DNA of 14,741 bases, taken from NCBI GenBank assembly GCA_934317205.1, contig CAKREL010000061.1, forward strand, positions 1 through 14,741, written 5' to 3'. The stretch is from an uncultured Eubacterium sp. (lineage in GTDB: Bacteria; Bacillota; Clostridia; Lachnospirales; Lachnospiraceae). Shown piece by piece: positions 6,740 to 13,600 of this stretch (position 1 is the stretch's first letter; each line of letters begins with the position of its first letter). Both the position numbers and the translations under genes were made by a program. A model generated the notes under the pieces. It saw nothing but the letters and a program-made list of their open reading frames with translations, had not been told where the DNA came from and did no database searches.

Positions 6740-8407
6740 TTATTTATTTGCTTTCAGAATAGCTCCTGTATTTCCAGATGTAACCATGGAAGCGTAACGT
6801 GCCAGATATCCTGTTGTAATCTTCGGCTCACGTGGCTGCCATTTTGCTTTTCTTGCTGCCATCTCTTCGTCTGAGATATCTACATTCAAAGTATTTTCTG
6901 GAATATTGATTTTGATAATATCACCTTCTTCAACGAAAGCGATTGGTCCTCCAACTGCTGCCTCCGGTGATACATGTCCAATGGAAGCTCCTCGTGAAGC
7001 CCCGGAGAAACGACCATCTGTAATCAAAGCTACGGAAGAACCAAGTCCCATTCCTGCGATTGCAGATGTCGGATTCAACATCTCACGCATACCAGGACCT
7101 CCTTTTGGTCCCTCGTAACGAATAACTACAACGTCACCTTCTACAATTTTTCCACCTTTGATTGCAGCAATTGCATCTTCCTCACAGTCAAATACTCTTG
7201 CCGGTCCTTCATGTACCATCATCTCCGGTACAACTGCAGAACGTTTTACAACTGCAGAATCTGGTGCAAGATTACCTTTTAATACAGCAATTCCACCTGT
7301 CTTACTGTATGGATTTTCAACCGGACGAATAACTTCTGGATTTTTATTCACAACTCCCTGAATATTTTCAGCGATTGTCTTTCCTGTAACAGTGATACAA
7401 CTTGTATCCAGCAGACCAATCTTATTCAATTCGGACATAACTGCGGATACACCGCCTGCTTCATTTAAATCTTCCATATATGTAGGACCTGCCGGTGCAA
7501 GATGACAGAGATTTGGTGTCTTCTCGCTCAGTGCGTTTGCAATGTCCAGATCAATATCCACACCTGCCTCATGTGCGATTGCTGGAAGGTGAAGCATAGA
7601 ATTTGTAGAACATCCAAGTGCCATATCCATCGTTAAGGCGTTCATGAATGCTGCTTTTGTCATGATATCGCGTGGACGGATATCTCTCTTTAACAATTCC
7701 ATAACTGCCATTCCTGCATGTTTTGCAAGTTTGATTCTTTCAGAATATACTGCCGGAATGGTTCCGTTTCCCGGAAGTCCCATACCGATTGCTTCTGTCA
7801 GACAGTTCATAGAGTTTGCTGTGTACATACCGGAACAAGAACCACAAGTAGGGCATACTTTTTCTTCATACTCTCTTACTTCGTCTTCTGTCATAGTACC
7901 TGCTGCGTAGGAACCAACTGCCTCAAACATGGAAGAAAGACTTCTTTTTTTACCATGAATATGACCAGCCAGCATTGGACCACCACTTACGAATACGGTC
8001 GGGATATTCAGTCTGGCTGCTGCCATCAGAAGTCCTGGTACGTTTTTATCACAGTTCGGAACCATAACCAGCGCATCAAACTGATGTGCCATTGCCATAC
8101 ACTCTGTGGAATCTGCGATCAGATCACGGGTTACCAGAGAGTATTTCATTCCTGTATGTCCCATTGCAATACCATCACAAACTGCGATTGCCGGGAACAC
8201 GATCGGTGTACCGCCTGCCATTGCAACGCCCATCTTTACAGCCTCTACAATTTTATCCAGATTCATATGACCTGGTACGATTTCATTATAGGAACTTACA
8301 ATACCTACTAATGGTCTGTCTAACTCCTCCTTGGTATAACCAAGCGCATTGAATAAAGATCTGTGTGGTGCCTGCTGCATTCCTTTTGTAACATTGTCAC
8401 TTCTCAT
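6740..8407 (-). CDS. ilvD: Dihydroxy-acid dehydratase
   Basis: Iron-sulfur enzyme that dehydrates 2,3-dihydroxy-isovalerate and -methylvalerate to the 2-oxo acids, the shared third step of branched-chain synthesis. It has 555 residues, full family length. Visible signatures are [15 protein letters not shown] (118-132) with Cys119, [18 protein letters not shown] (185-202), and [10 protein letters not shown] near the C terminus with the serine thought to act as base. Where [2Fe-2S] members have a PCN cysteine near the N terminus, this protein has VPGH (44-47), as in the oxygen-sensitive [4Fe-4S] E. coli enzyme. AAGGAG lies 11 bases before the ATG, partly overlapping the end of leuB; the gap to leuB is 18 bases, so the two are cotranscribed. 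Confidence 0.96.
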   Translation of the reverse strand: MRSDNVTKGMQQAPHRSLFNALGYTKEELDRPLVGIVSSYNEIVPGHMNLDKIVEAVKMGVAMAGGTPIVFPAIAVCDGIAMGHTGMKYSLVTRDLIADSTECMAMAHQFDALVMVPNCDKNVPGLLMAAARLNIPTVFVSGGPMLAGHIHGKKRSLSSMFEAVGSYAAGTMTEDEVREYEEKVCPTCGSCSGMYTANSMNCLTEAIGMGLPGNGTIPAVYSERIKLAKHAGMAVMELLKRDIRPRDIMTKAAFMNALTMDMALGCSTNSMLHLPAIAHEAGVDIDLDIANALSEKTPNLCHLAPAGPTYMEDLNEAGGVSAVMSELNKIGLLDTSCITVTGKTIAENIQGVVNKNPEVIRPVENPYSKTGGIAVLKGNLAPDSAVVKRSAVVPEMMVHEGPARVFDCEEDAIAAIKGGKIVEGDVVVIRYEGPKGGPGMREMLNPTSAIAGMGLGSSVALITDGRFSGASRGASIGHVSPEAAVGGPIAFVEEGDIIKINIPENTLNVDISDEEMAARKAKWQPREPKITTGYLARYASMVTSGNTGAILKANK

Positions 8408-8425
8408 TTTTTTACATACTCCTTT

Positions 8426-9526
8426 TTATATTCTCTCGCAGATCAGGTCGCCCATATAACTTGTTCCAACCTGTTCTACGGCAGATTTCTTATCCTCTTC
8501 CTGTGGCATGATATCGATGGTACGATATCCGTCTTTTAATACCTTTTTTACTGCATTTTCCACTGCATCAGCTTCTTTATCCAGGTCAAAGGAATAACGA
8601 AGCATCATTGCTGCGGATAAAATAGTAGCAATCGGGTTTGCAATGCCCTGTCCTGCAATATCTGGTGCAGATCCACCACTCGGCTCATACAAACCGAATT
8701 TTGTATCATTCAGACTTGCACTGGAAAGCATACCGATGGAGCCAGTTACCATACTTGCCTCATCGGACAAAATATCACCGAACATATTTTCTGTCAATAT
8801 AACATCAAACTGTTTTGGATCTTTTACCAATTGCATTGCACAGTTGTCAACTAACATATGCTCATAAGTAACTTCCGGATAATCCTTAGCTACTTCTTCT
8901 ACGATTTTTCTCCATAATCTGGACGAATCCAGTACGTTTGCCTTATCAACGCTGGTCACTTTTTTGCGGCGTTTCATGGCTATATCAAAACCTTTAATCG
9001 CAATTCTGCGAATCTCATTCTCAGTATAGGTAAGGGTATCTACCGCTGTTACAACGCCATCTACCTCACTAGTCTTACGTGCTCCGAAGTAAAGTCCTCC
9101 GGTCAGTTCACGCATGATCATCATATCAAAGCCTGTGCCTATGATGTCATCCCGCAACGGGCATGCTTCCTTTAATTCTTCATACAGATATGCCGGTCTC
9201 AGATTTGCAAATAAGTTCAGTGACTTACGCAATTTCAGCAATCCGGCTTCCGGACGTTTCTCCGGCGGGAGCTTGTACCATGGTGAGGTACTTGTATTTC
9301 CACCGATGGATCCCATTAAAACTGCATCCGAATGCAACGCCTGTTCAATGGCATGATCTGTCAACGGCACTCCTGTCGCATCAATAGAACATCCTCCCAT
9401 TAAAATATCTTCATACTCAAATTCATGTCCAAATTTGTCTGCCACACAGTTTAATACTTTCTGTGCTTCCGCTACAACTTCTGGACCAATGCCGTCTCCA
9501 GCAATGACTCCAATCTGGTACTTCAT
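8426..9526 (-). CDS. leuB: 3-isopropylmalate dehydrogenase
   Basis: NAD-dependent oxidative decarboxylation of 3-isopropylmalate to 2-oxoisocaproate in leucine synthesis. The 366 residues match the family. IAGDGIGPE is at 8-16. LPPEKRPEAGLLKLRKSLNLFANLRPA (86-112) is the LeuB-type substrate loop with Arg100 and Arg110 and separates it from isocitrate and tartrate dehydrogenases. Arg139, Tyr146 and Lys195 fit the active site. NMFGDILSDEASM (247-259) is the metal/NAD signature with Asp251 and Asp255. A purine-rich AGGAG lies just upstream of the ATG. It is the first gene of the leuB-ilvD-ilvB run; a promoter candidate sits directly upstream inside the yajC terminator region. leuA and leuCD are not in the window. 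Confidence 0.96.
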   Translation of the reverse strand: MKYQIGVIAGDGIGPEVVAEAQKVLNCVADKFGHEFEYEDILMGGCSIDATGVPLTDHAIEQALHSDAVLMGSIGGNTSTSPWYKLPPEKRPEAGLLKLRKSLNLFANLRPAYLYEELKEACPLRDDIIGTGFDMMIMRELTGGLYFGARKTSEVDGVVTAVDTLTYTENEIRRIAIKGFDIAMKRRKKVTSVDKANVLDSSRLWRKIVEEVAKDYPEVTYEHMLVDNCAMQLVKDPKQFDVILTENMFGDILSDEASMVTGSIGMLSSASLNDTKFGLYEPSGGSAPDIAGQGIANPIATILSAAMMLRYSFDLDKEADAVENAVKKVLKDGYRTIDIMPQEEDKKSAVEQVGTSYMGDLICERI

Positions 9527-9546
9527 TTTTTTCTCCTCTCAAAAAC

Positions 9547-9575
9547 AATATACAAAAGAAGGGCAGTGATATCAC
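9547..9575 (-). promoter_or_regulatory. Candidate leuB operon promoter
   Basis: On the minus strand GTGATA (9575-9570, 4/6 match to -35) and TATATT (9552-9547, 5/6 match to -10) are 17 bases apart. Initiation would fall near 9540, giving a leader of only about a dozen bases with the AGGAG of leuB. The -35 box lies inside the 3' arm of the hairpin at 9561-9590, so the promoter and the upstream terminator share DNA. The GATATC repeats around the -35 could also be a binding site. Confidence 0.45.
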
Positions 9576-9590
9576 TTGATATCCATGCCC
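9555..9590 (-). terminator. Terminator-like hairpin between yajC and leuB
   Basis: On the minus strand GGGCA-TG-GATATC (9590-9578) pairs with GATATC-AC-TGCCC (9573-9561) around an AAGT loop, with a two-base internal mismatch. TTCTTTT follows. It lies about 35 bases after the yajC stop and is the only plausible terminator for tgt-yajC. The T-tract is interrupted, so read-through into leuB is likely. A tiny reading frame, M-D-I-K-stop at 9586-9572, begins inside the 5' arm after an AAGGAGG. Confidence 0.6.
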
Positions 9591-9600
9591 CACCCTCCTT
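9572..9600 (-). CDS. Possible four-codon leader minigene with its own RBS
   Basis: On the minus strand a textbook Shine-Dalgarno AAGGAGG (9600-9594) is followed after 7 bases by ATG GAT ATC AAG TGA (9586-9572), encoding M-D-I-K. The start codon lies in the 5' arm of the hairpin at 9561-9590 and the stop codon overlaps its loop and 3' arm. A ribosome here would stop the hairpin from forming. No larger frame uses this ribosome binding site. It may be functional, or a chance ATG after a purine-rich strand. Confidence 0.3.
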
Positions 9601-9624
9601 AGTCTGATCTTAGCTTTCTTCAGT

Positions 9625-9936
9625 TTACTCTTCTACTGCATCTTCAGCTTTTTCGATCTGTGCAATTGCAGCGCGCTGCATTGGAATACGGCAGTTTTTA
9701 TTATTGCCGAACTCTACGATTACGGTGTCATCGTTAATGTCGATCAGTGTGCCGTAAAAACCGCTGCTTGTCAGAACAGTATCGCCAACTGCCATTTTTG
9801 CCATCATTTCATTTCTTCTTGCCTGTTCCTTTTTCTGCGGTCTCAGCATAAAAATAAATATGAATACCAGTAAAACCGCAATCCAGATAATTGTTCCCAT
9901 CATGCCCATACCGGCTCCGGATGATAATACGTTCAT
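9625..9936 (-). CDS. yajC: YajC, Sec translocon accessory membrane protein
   Basis: A 103-residue single-pass membrane protein that associates with SecD-SecF. It has a short N-terminal tail, one hydrophobic segment at about 13-31, then the family motif RPQKKE (33-38) and a cytoplasmic domain with VGDTVLTSSGFYGTL (about 50-64), which is highly typical. The strong AGGAGG 7 bases before the ATG supports the start. It follows tgt by 137 bases, the usual tgt-yajC order, but has its own candidate promoter in that gap. secDF is not in the window. Confidence 0.94.
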   Translation of the reverse strand: MNVLSSGAGMGMMGTIIWIAVLLVFIFIFMLRPQKKEQARRNEMMAKMAVGDTVLTSSGFYGTLIDINDDTVIVEFGNNKNCRIPMQRAAIAQIEKAEDAVEE

Positions 9937-9969
9937 TTGAATTCCTCCTATTTTTCGATACTATTAAAC

Positions 9970-9998
9970 ATTTTACACAAAATGTAGCTTTTCTTCAA
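9970..9998 (-). promoter_or_regulatory. Candidate yajC promoter
   Basis: On the minus strand TTGAAG (9998-9993) and TAAAAT (9975-9970) are spaced by 17 bases, matching the sigma-A consensus at 4/6 and 5/6. Initiation would fall near 9963, about 27 bases before the yajC ATG. The AT-rich stretch further upstream (about 10000-10040) contains two ATACAAAAT-type copies and could add an UP-like element. Confidence 0.5.
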
Positions 9999-10073
9999 CC
10001 CATTTTGTATATTTTTTCTATTTTGTATGTTTTTGTTTTTCCATTTCACTGATTACTAATCCGATCAGCTACT

Positions 10074-11204
10074 CTACTCTCCTTGTTCCATACGGTACAA
10101 TTTCTCGTCTTTGTAATTCTGATAATTTCCTGCATCAATGGCATCACGAATTTCTTCCATCATTGTATTATAAAAATATAAATTATGCAGTACACACAGA
10201 CGCATACCAAGCATTTCCTTTGCTTTCAGCAGATGGCGGATATAAGCTCTGCTATATGACCGACAGGCCGGGCACTGACATCCTTCTTCGATTGGACGCA
10301 TGTCACGTTCAAACTTCTGGTTAAACAAATTGAGCTTTCCAAAATTAGTATACACATGTCCGTGACGTCCGTTTCGGCTCGGATATACACAGTCAAAAAA
10401 ATCTACTCCGCGGTCTACTGCCTCCAGAATATTTGCAGGCGTGCCTACTCCCATCAAGTAAGTCGGTTTGTCTTCTGGAAGATGCGGAACAGTCACATCA
10501 AGAACATGATACATCTCTTCATGACTTTCGCCAACAGCAAGTCCGCCCAACGCATAACCATCCAAATCCATTTCACTGATGCGTTTTGCATGATCAATAC
10601 GAATGTCATCAAAAATAGCACCCTGATTGATACCAAAAAGCATCTGCTTTTTATTAATGGTATCTTCCAGACTATTCAGACGCTGCATTTCATTTTTGCA
10701 GCGTTCCAACCAGCGTGTGGTACGATCTACAGACGGCTGTACATAGCTTCTATCTGCCAATGCAGGTGGACACTCGTCAAAAGCCATAGCAATCGTTGAT
10801 CCAAGATTAGACTGAATCTGCATACTCTCCTCCGGCCCCATGAAAATCTTGCGTCCGTCTACATGAGAGTGAAAATGCACACCTTCCTCTTTGATTTTTC
10901 GTAATCCTGACAATGAAAATACCTGAAATCCGCCAGAATCGGTTAGAATCGGTTTATCCCATACCATAAATTTATGCAATCCGCCAAGTTCCTTGATCAG
11001 TTTGTCACCCGGTCGAACATGTAAATGATAGGTGTTTGATAATTCCACCTGTGTCTTGATCTGTTGCAGATCATCAGTGGATACCGCACCTTTGATTGCT
11101 GCTGCGGTTCCGACATTCATAAATACTGGTGTCTGGATGGTTCCATGCACCGTTGTTACTTCGGCACGCTTCGCGCGTCCATCTTTTTTCAATAATTTAT
11201 ACAT
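10074..11204 (-). CDS. tgt: tRNA-guanine transglycosylase
   Basis: Exchanges guanine 34 of GUN-anticodon tRNAs for preQ1 in queuosine synthesis. The 376 residues fit the bacterial family. Asp89 in LTDSGGFQVFSL is the general acid/base residue, MGVGTP is at 251-256, and Asp271 in FFDCVYPSRNGRHG is the nucleophile. The zinc site is Cys309, Cys311 and Cys314 in CQCPAC plus His340 in LHNLYFY; all are present. AAAGGA about 9 bases upstream supports the ATG. The gene is transcribed away from aroC from a good promoter at 11241-11269 and is followed by yajC. No preQ1 synthesis or transport gene is in the window. Confidence 0.96.
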   Translation of the reverse strand: MYKLLKKDGRAKRAEVTTVHGTIQTPVFMNVGTAAAIKGAVSTDDLQQIKTQVELSNTYHLHVRPGDKLIKELGGLHKFMVWDKPILTDSGGFQVFSLSGLRKIKEEGVHFHSHVDGRKIFMGPEESMQIQSNLGSTIAMAFDECPPALADRSYVQPSVDRTTRWLERCKNEMQRLNSLEDTINKKQMLFGINQGAIFDDIRIDHAKRISEMDLDGYALGGLAVGESHEEMYHVLDVTVPHLPEDKPTYLMGVGTPANILEAVDRGVDFFDCVYPSRNGRHGHVYTNFGKLNLFNQKFERDMRPIEEGCQCPACRSYSRAYIRHLLKAKEMLGMRLCVLHNLYFYNTMMEEIRDAIDAGNYQNYKDEKLYRMEQGE

Positions 11205-11226
11205 AAAAAGTTCCTTTCCTTTTTCA

Positions 11227-11255
11227 TTGCGCTGTTAATAACTTTATCATATAAT
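11227..11255 (+). promoter_or_regulatory. Promoter of aroC
   Basis: A perfect -10 box TATAAT (11250-11255) follows TTGCGC (11227-11232, 3/6) by 17 bases. Initiation would be near 11262, giving a leader of about 50 bases before the aroC ATG. The -10 box lies in the spacer of the opposing tgt promoter. Confidence 0.5.
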
Positions 11256-11269
11256 AAGATAAGTGTCAA
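11241..11269 (-). promoter_or_regulatory. Promoter of tgt
   Basis: On the minus strand a perfect TTGACA (11269-11264) and TAAAGT (11246-11241, 4/6) are separated by 17 bases. Initiation would be near 11234, about 30 bases before the tgt start. It interlocks with the plus-strand aroC promoter. Confidence 0.6.
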
Positions 11270-11311
11270 AAATAATAAACACGGATTTTTTATACCAGAG
11301 GAGGAAATATT

Positions 11312-12412
11312 ATGGCTGGTTCAAATACAGGAACTATTTTTCAGATCACTACCTGGGGCGAGTCCCATGGCAAGGGAGTCGGTGTCGTTGTAGACGGCTG
11401 TCCAAGTGGTCTTACGCTATCCGAAGAAGATATTCAGATTTATTTAAACCGGAGAAAACCGGGACAATCTAAATATACTACCCCACGTACGGAAGCAGAC
11501 CGGGTTGAAATTCTCTCCGGTGTTTTTGAAGGACGTACCACTGGCACGCCGATTTCCATGATAGTCAGAAACGAAGATCAGCACTCCAAGGACTATAGTG
11601 ATATTGCCCGCTGCTATCGACCGGGACATGCTGATTACTGTTTCGATGCAAAATATGGTTTCCGCGATTACCGCGGTGGTGGTCGTTCTTCTGCCCGTGA
11701 AACTATTGGTCGTGTTGCTGCAGGTGCCATTGCAGCAAAACTATTAAAAGAAATGGGCATCTCTATTCTTACTTATACAAAAGCGATCGGTCCGGTCTCC
11801 ATTGATTCTAATCGTTTTGATGCTGCACAGATTAAGCGAAACCCGCTTGCTATGCCAGATGCGCAAGCAGCAATAGAGGCTCAAAACTTTCTTGATCAGT
11901 GCATTGAAGCTCAGGATTCCTCAGGTGGTGTTATTGAATGTGTGATTGATGGTGTTCCTGCTGGTATCGGTGATCCGGTTTTTGATAAGCTGGATGCCAA
12001 TCTCGCAAAAGCAATTTTTTCTATAGGTGCAGTCAAAGGTTTTGAAATCGGAGACGGTTTTGCTGCTTCTATTTCCCGGGGATCCAAGAATAATGATTCC
12101 TTTATCCCACAAGGAAACGGTGTGCTGACCAAATCAACTAATCATGCTGGTGGCATTCTTGGTGGTATCAGCGATGGATCTCCGATCGTATTTCGTGCTG
12201 CCATCAAGCCAACACCGTCCATTTCTCAGTTACAACATACGGCAAATGCAGATGGAGAAGCAGTTGATATCCGTATTCATGGACGGCATGATCCAGTAGT
12301 TGTACCAAGAGCTGTCGTTGTCGTGGAAGCCATGGCTGCTATCACGATTCTCGATCTGATGCTTCGCAACACCACTGCAAAGCTTGATAATCTTAAGAAA
12401 ATTTATAAATAA
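11312..12412 (+). CDS. aroC: Chorismate synthase
   Basis: Converts 5-enolpyruvylshikimate 3-phosphate to chorismate, the last step of the shikimate pathway, using reduced FMN. The 366 residues match the family. [20 protein letters not shown] (14-33) holds catalytic His19, NRRKPGQS (46-53) and RPGHADY (103-109) hold substrate/FMN residues including His106, and [20 protein letters not shown] near the C terminus is the third signature. GAGGAGG lies about 7 bases before the ATG at 11312. It is the only plus-strand gene, apparently monocistronic, with its own promoter and a terminator at 12450-12488. No other aro gene is nearby. Identity is secure. Confidence 0.97.
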   Translation: MAGSNTGTIFQITTWGESHGKGVGVVVDGCPSGLTLSEEDIQIYLNRRKPGQSKYTTPRTEADRVEILSGVFEGRTTGTPISMIVRNEDQHSKDYSDIARCYRPGHADYCFDAKYGFRDYRGGGRSSARETIGRVAAGAIAAKLLKEMGISILTYTKAIGPVSIDSNRFDAAQIKRNPLAMPDAQAAIEAQNFLDQCIEAQDSSGGVIECVIDGVPAGIGDPVFDKLDANLAKAIFSIGAVKGFEIGDGFAASISRGSKNNDSFIPQGNGVLTKSTNHAGGILGGISDGSPIVFRAAIKPTPSISQLQHTANADGEAVDIRIHGRHDPVVVPRAVVVVEAMAAITILDLMLRNTTAKLDNLKKIYK

Positions 12413-12449
12413 GTAACATAAGAGCTTTGCTTATTTATCCCTATTTACC

Positions 12450-12488
12450 AAAAGGCTGACACCAAAAAAATCGGTGCCAGCCTTTTTT
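12450..12488. terminator. Bidirectional intrinsic terminator
   Basis: GGCTGACACC (12454-12463) pairs with GGTGCCAGCC (12473-12482) with one A-C mismatch around a 9-base loop. TTTTTT follows on the plus strand, and the flanking AAAA (12450-12453) gives a TTTT run on the minus strand. It serves aroC from the left and the convergent lactonase gene from the right. Confidence 0.88.
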
Positions 12489-12542
12489 ATTCACTTATTA
12501 AGCATGATTCGTATATTTTGAAAAATTCCTAGCTTTGGATAA

Positions 12543-13598
12543 TTACAATTTATGAATAAAGATGCAATTCGGCTGTTCGATTTCAATCGGTTTAGAATCT
12601 TGCAGAAAATAGCAGTCATCATAATTCATATTATAAATAAAAATCTCATTTGTCTCATGGCTAAGCACGATAAAATGCTTATTATCCGGCATAACAGCCA
12701 GCGCCTTTGGATAATCTCCACTGGTCTTACAATGAAAGAAAGGAGTAAGCACTCCAGTTTCTTTATCTACATCATAAATAATAACTGTATTAATGCCTGC
12801 ATTAGTTACAAACAGGTGGTTTCCATCCGGTGAAAATTCAATTCCAGACGCAGCTGCACGCTGTTTCTCTCCCGGTTCAATCGTGCTGATACGCTGAATC
12901 AGTTTAAAAGGATCCACATCATCTTTTCGTTCACCAACCTCGTATACTTCCACAACATTATCAATCTCACATAATACGTAAGCAAATTTATGCTGGCGAT
13001 CATAGCGAAGCATCTTCGGACCACTGTCCAGCTCACAACGCAGTATATCCTCCAATTCCAGTTTATTATGTTCTCTGTCGATTCGATAAATTTTCACCTG
13101 ATCCAGACCACTGTCTACTGCGCAGACGCACTGCTGATCAGGTGTCACCTTTACACAGGTAACATGAGGCATGGAACTACGATCTGTGATATTGATGCCG
13201 ATTCCTTTATGAAAAATACCATCAGCAATCTCACCAATAGAACCATCCTCATTCAAATTCATCATGGTAATACGCCCGTCATGATAGCCTGCCACAAACA
13301 GATAGTGATCCTGCTCATCCACTTCAAGATAGCATCCTCGCATGCCACCTGTCCACACAGAATTAATCGGCTCCAAGTCACCATCTTCCAGGATACGGAA
13401 TGACTGTACACCTTCATCTGCAATAGAATAAAGAAACTTTCCGCTTGTAGATACGATTACATCCGATGGATTATTAATCGGAACCACCTTGCGCTCCGTC
13501 ATTTTTCCTTTCTCAGCATCCACATCAAAAATATGGATTCCCACACTGCTTCCGTGTGTGTAAGTGCCGACATATGCCACATAACGATCTTTTGCCAT
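12543..13598 (-). CDS. Lactonase family beta-propeller protein (Pgl/YbhE-like)
   Basis: A 351-residue soluble protein that looks like a seven-bladed beta-propeller of the 6-phosphogluconolactonase (PF10282) family. The start YVAYVGTYTHGSSVGIHIFDVD and the repeated blade pattern fit: NPSDVIVSTSGKFLYSI, PHVTCVKVTPDQQCVCAVD, SGIEFSPDGNHLFVTN and PKALAVMPDNKHFIVLS. No signal peptide or membrane segment is seen. The family includes true 6-phosphogluconolactonases and many proteins of unknown substrate; no other pentose phosphate gene is nearby, so the substrate is open. The GAGGAGGAA ribosome binding site lies inside the end of the upstream U32 gene, whose stop codon is 2 bases before this ATG, so the two are translationally coupled. 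Confidence 0.85.
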   Translation of the reverse strand: MAKDRYVAYVGTYTHGSSVGIHIFDVDAEKGKMTERKVVPINNPSDVIVSTSGKFLYSIADEGVQSFRILEDGDLEPINSVWTGGMRGCYLEVDEQDHYLFVAGYHDGRITMMNLNEDGSIGEIADGIFHKGIGINITDRSSMPHVTCVKVTPDQQCVCAVDSGLDQVKIYRIDREHNKLELEDILRCELDSGPKMLRYDRQHKFAYVLCEIDNVVEVYEVGERKDDVDPFKLIQRISTIEPGEKQRAAASGIEFSPDGNHLFVTNAGINTVIIYDVDKETGVLTPFFHCKTSGDYPKALAVMPDNKHFIVLSHETNEIFIYNMNYDDCYFLQDSKPIEIEQPNCIFIHKL

Positions 13599-13600
13599 GA

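Noticed and set aside
7718-8311. A 197-codon open frame on the plus strand opposite ilvD
   Set aside because: It lies wholly within the well-supported ilvD gene on the other strand. Its translation is rich in Cys, His and Tyr with no recognisable domain, which is typical of the antisense of a conserved gene.
10000-10040. Two ATACAAAAT-like copies upstream of yajC as a repeat array
   Set aside because: Only two short AT-rich copies in an AT-rich gap; no regular unit, and chance is enough to explain them.
10356-10799. A 147-codon plus-strand frame opposite tgt, and a similar 137-codon frame at 12990-13403 opposite the lactonase gene
   Set aside because: Both are shadows of conserved minus-strand genes, with no ribosome binding site and low-complexity translations.
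12407-12437. Inverted repeat ATAAATAAG / CTTATTTAT spanning the aroC stop as a terminator
   Set aside because: AT-only stem with a 16-base loop and no T-tract; the GC-rich hairpin at 12450-12488 is the better terminator.
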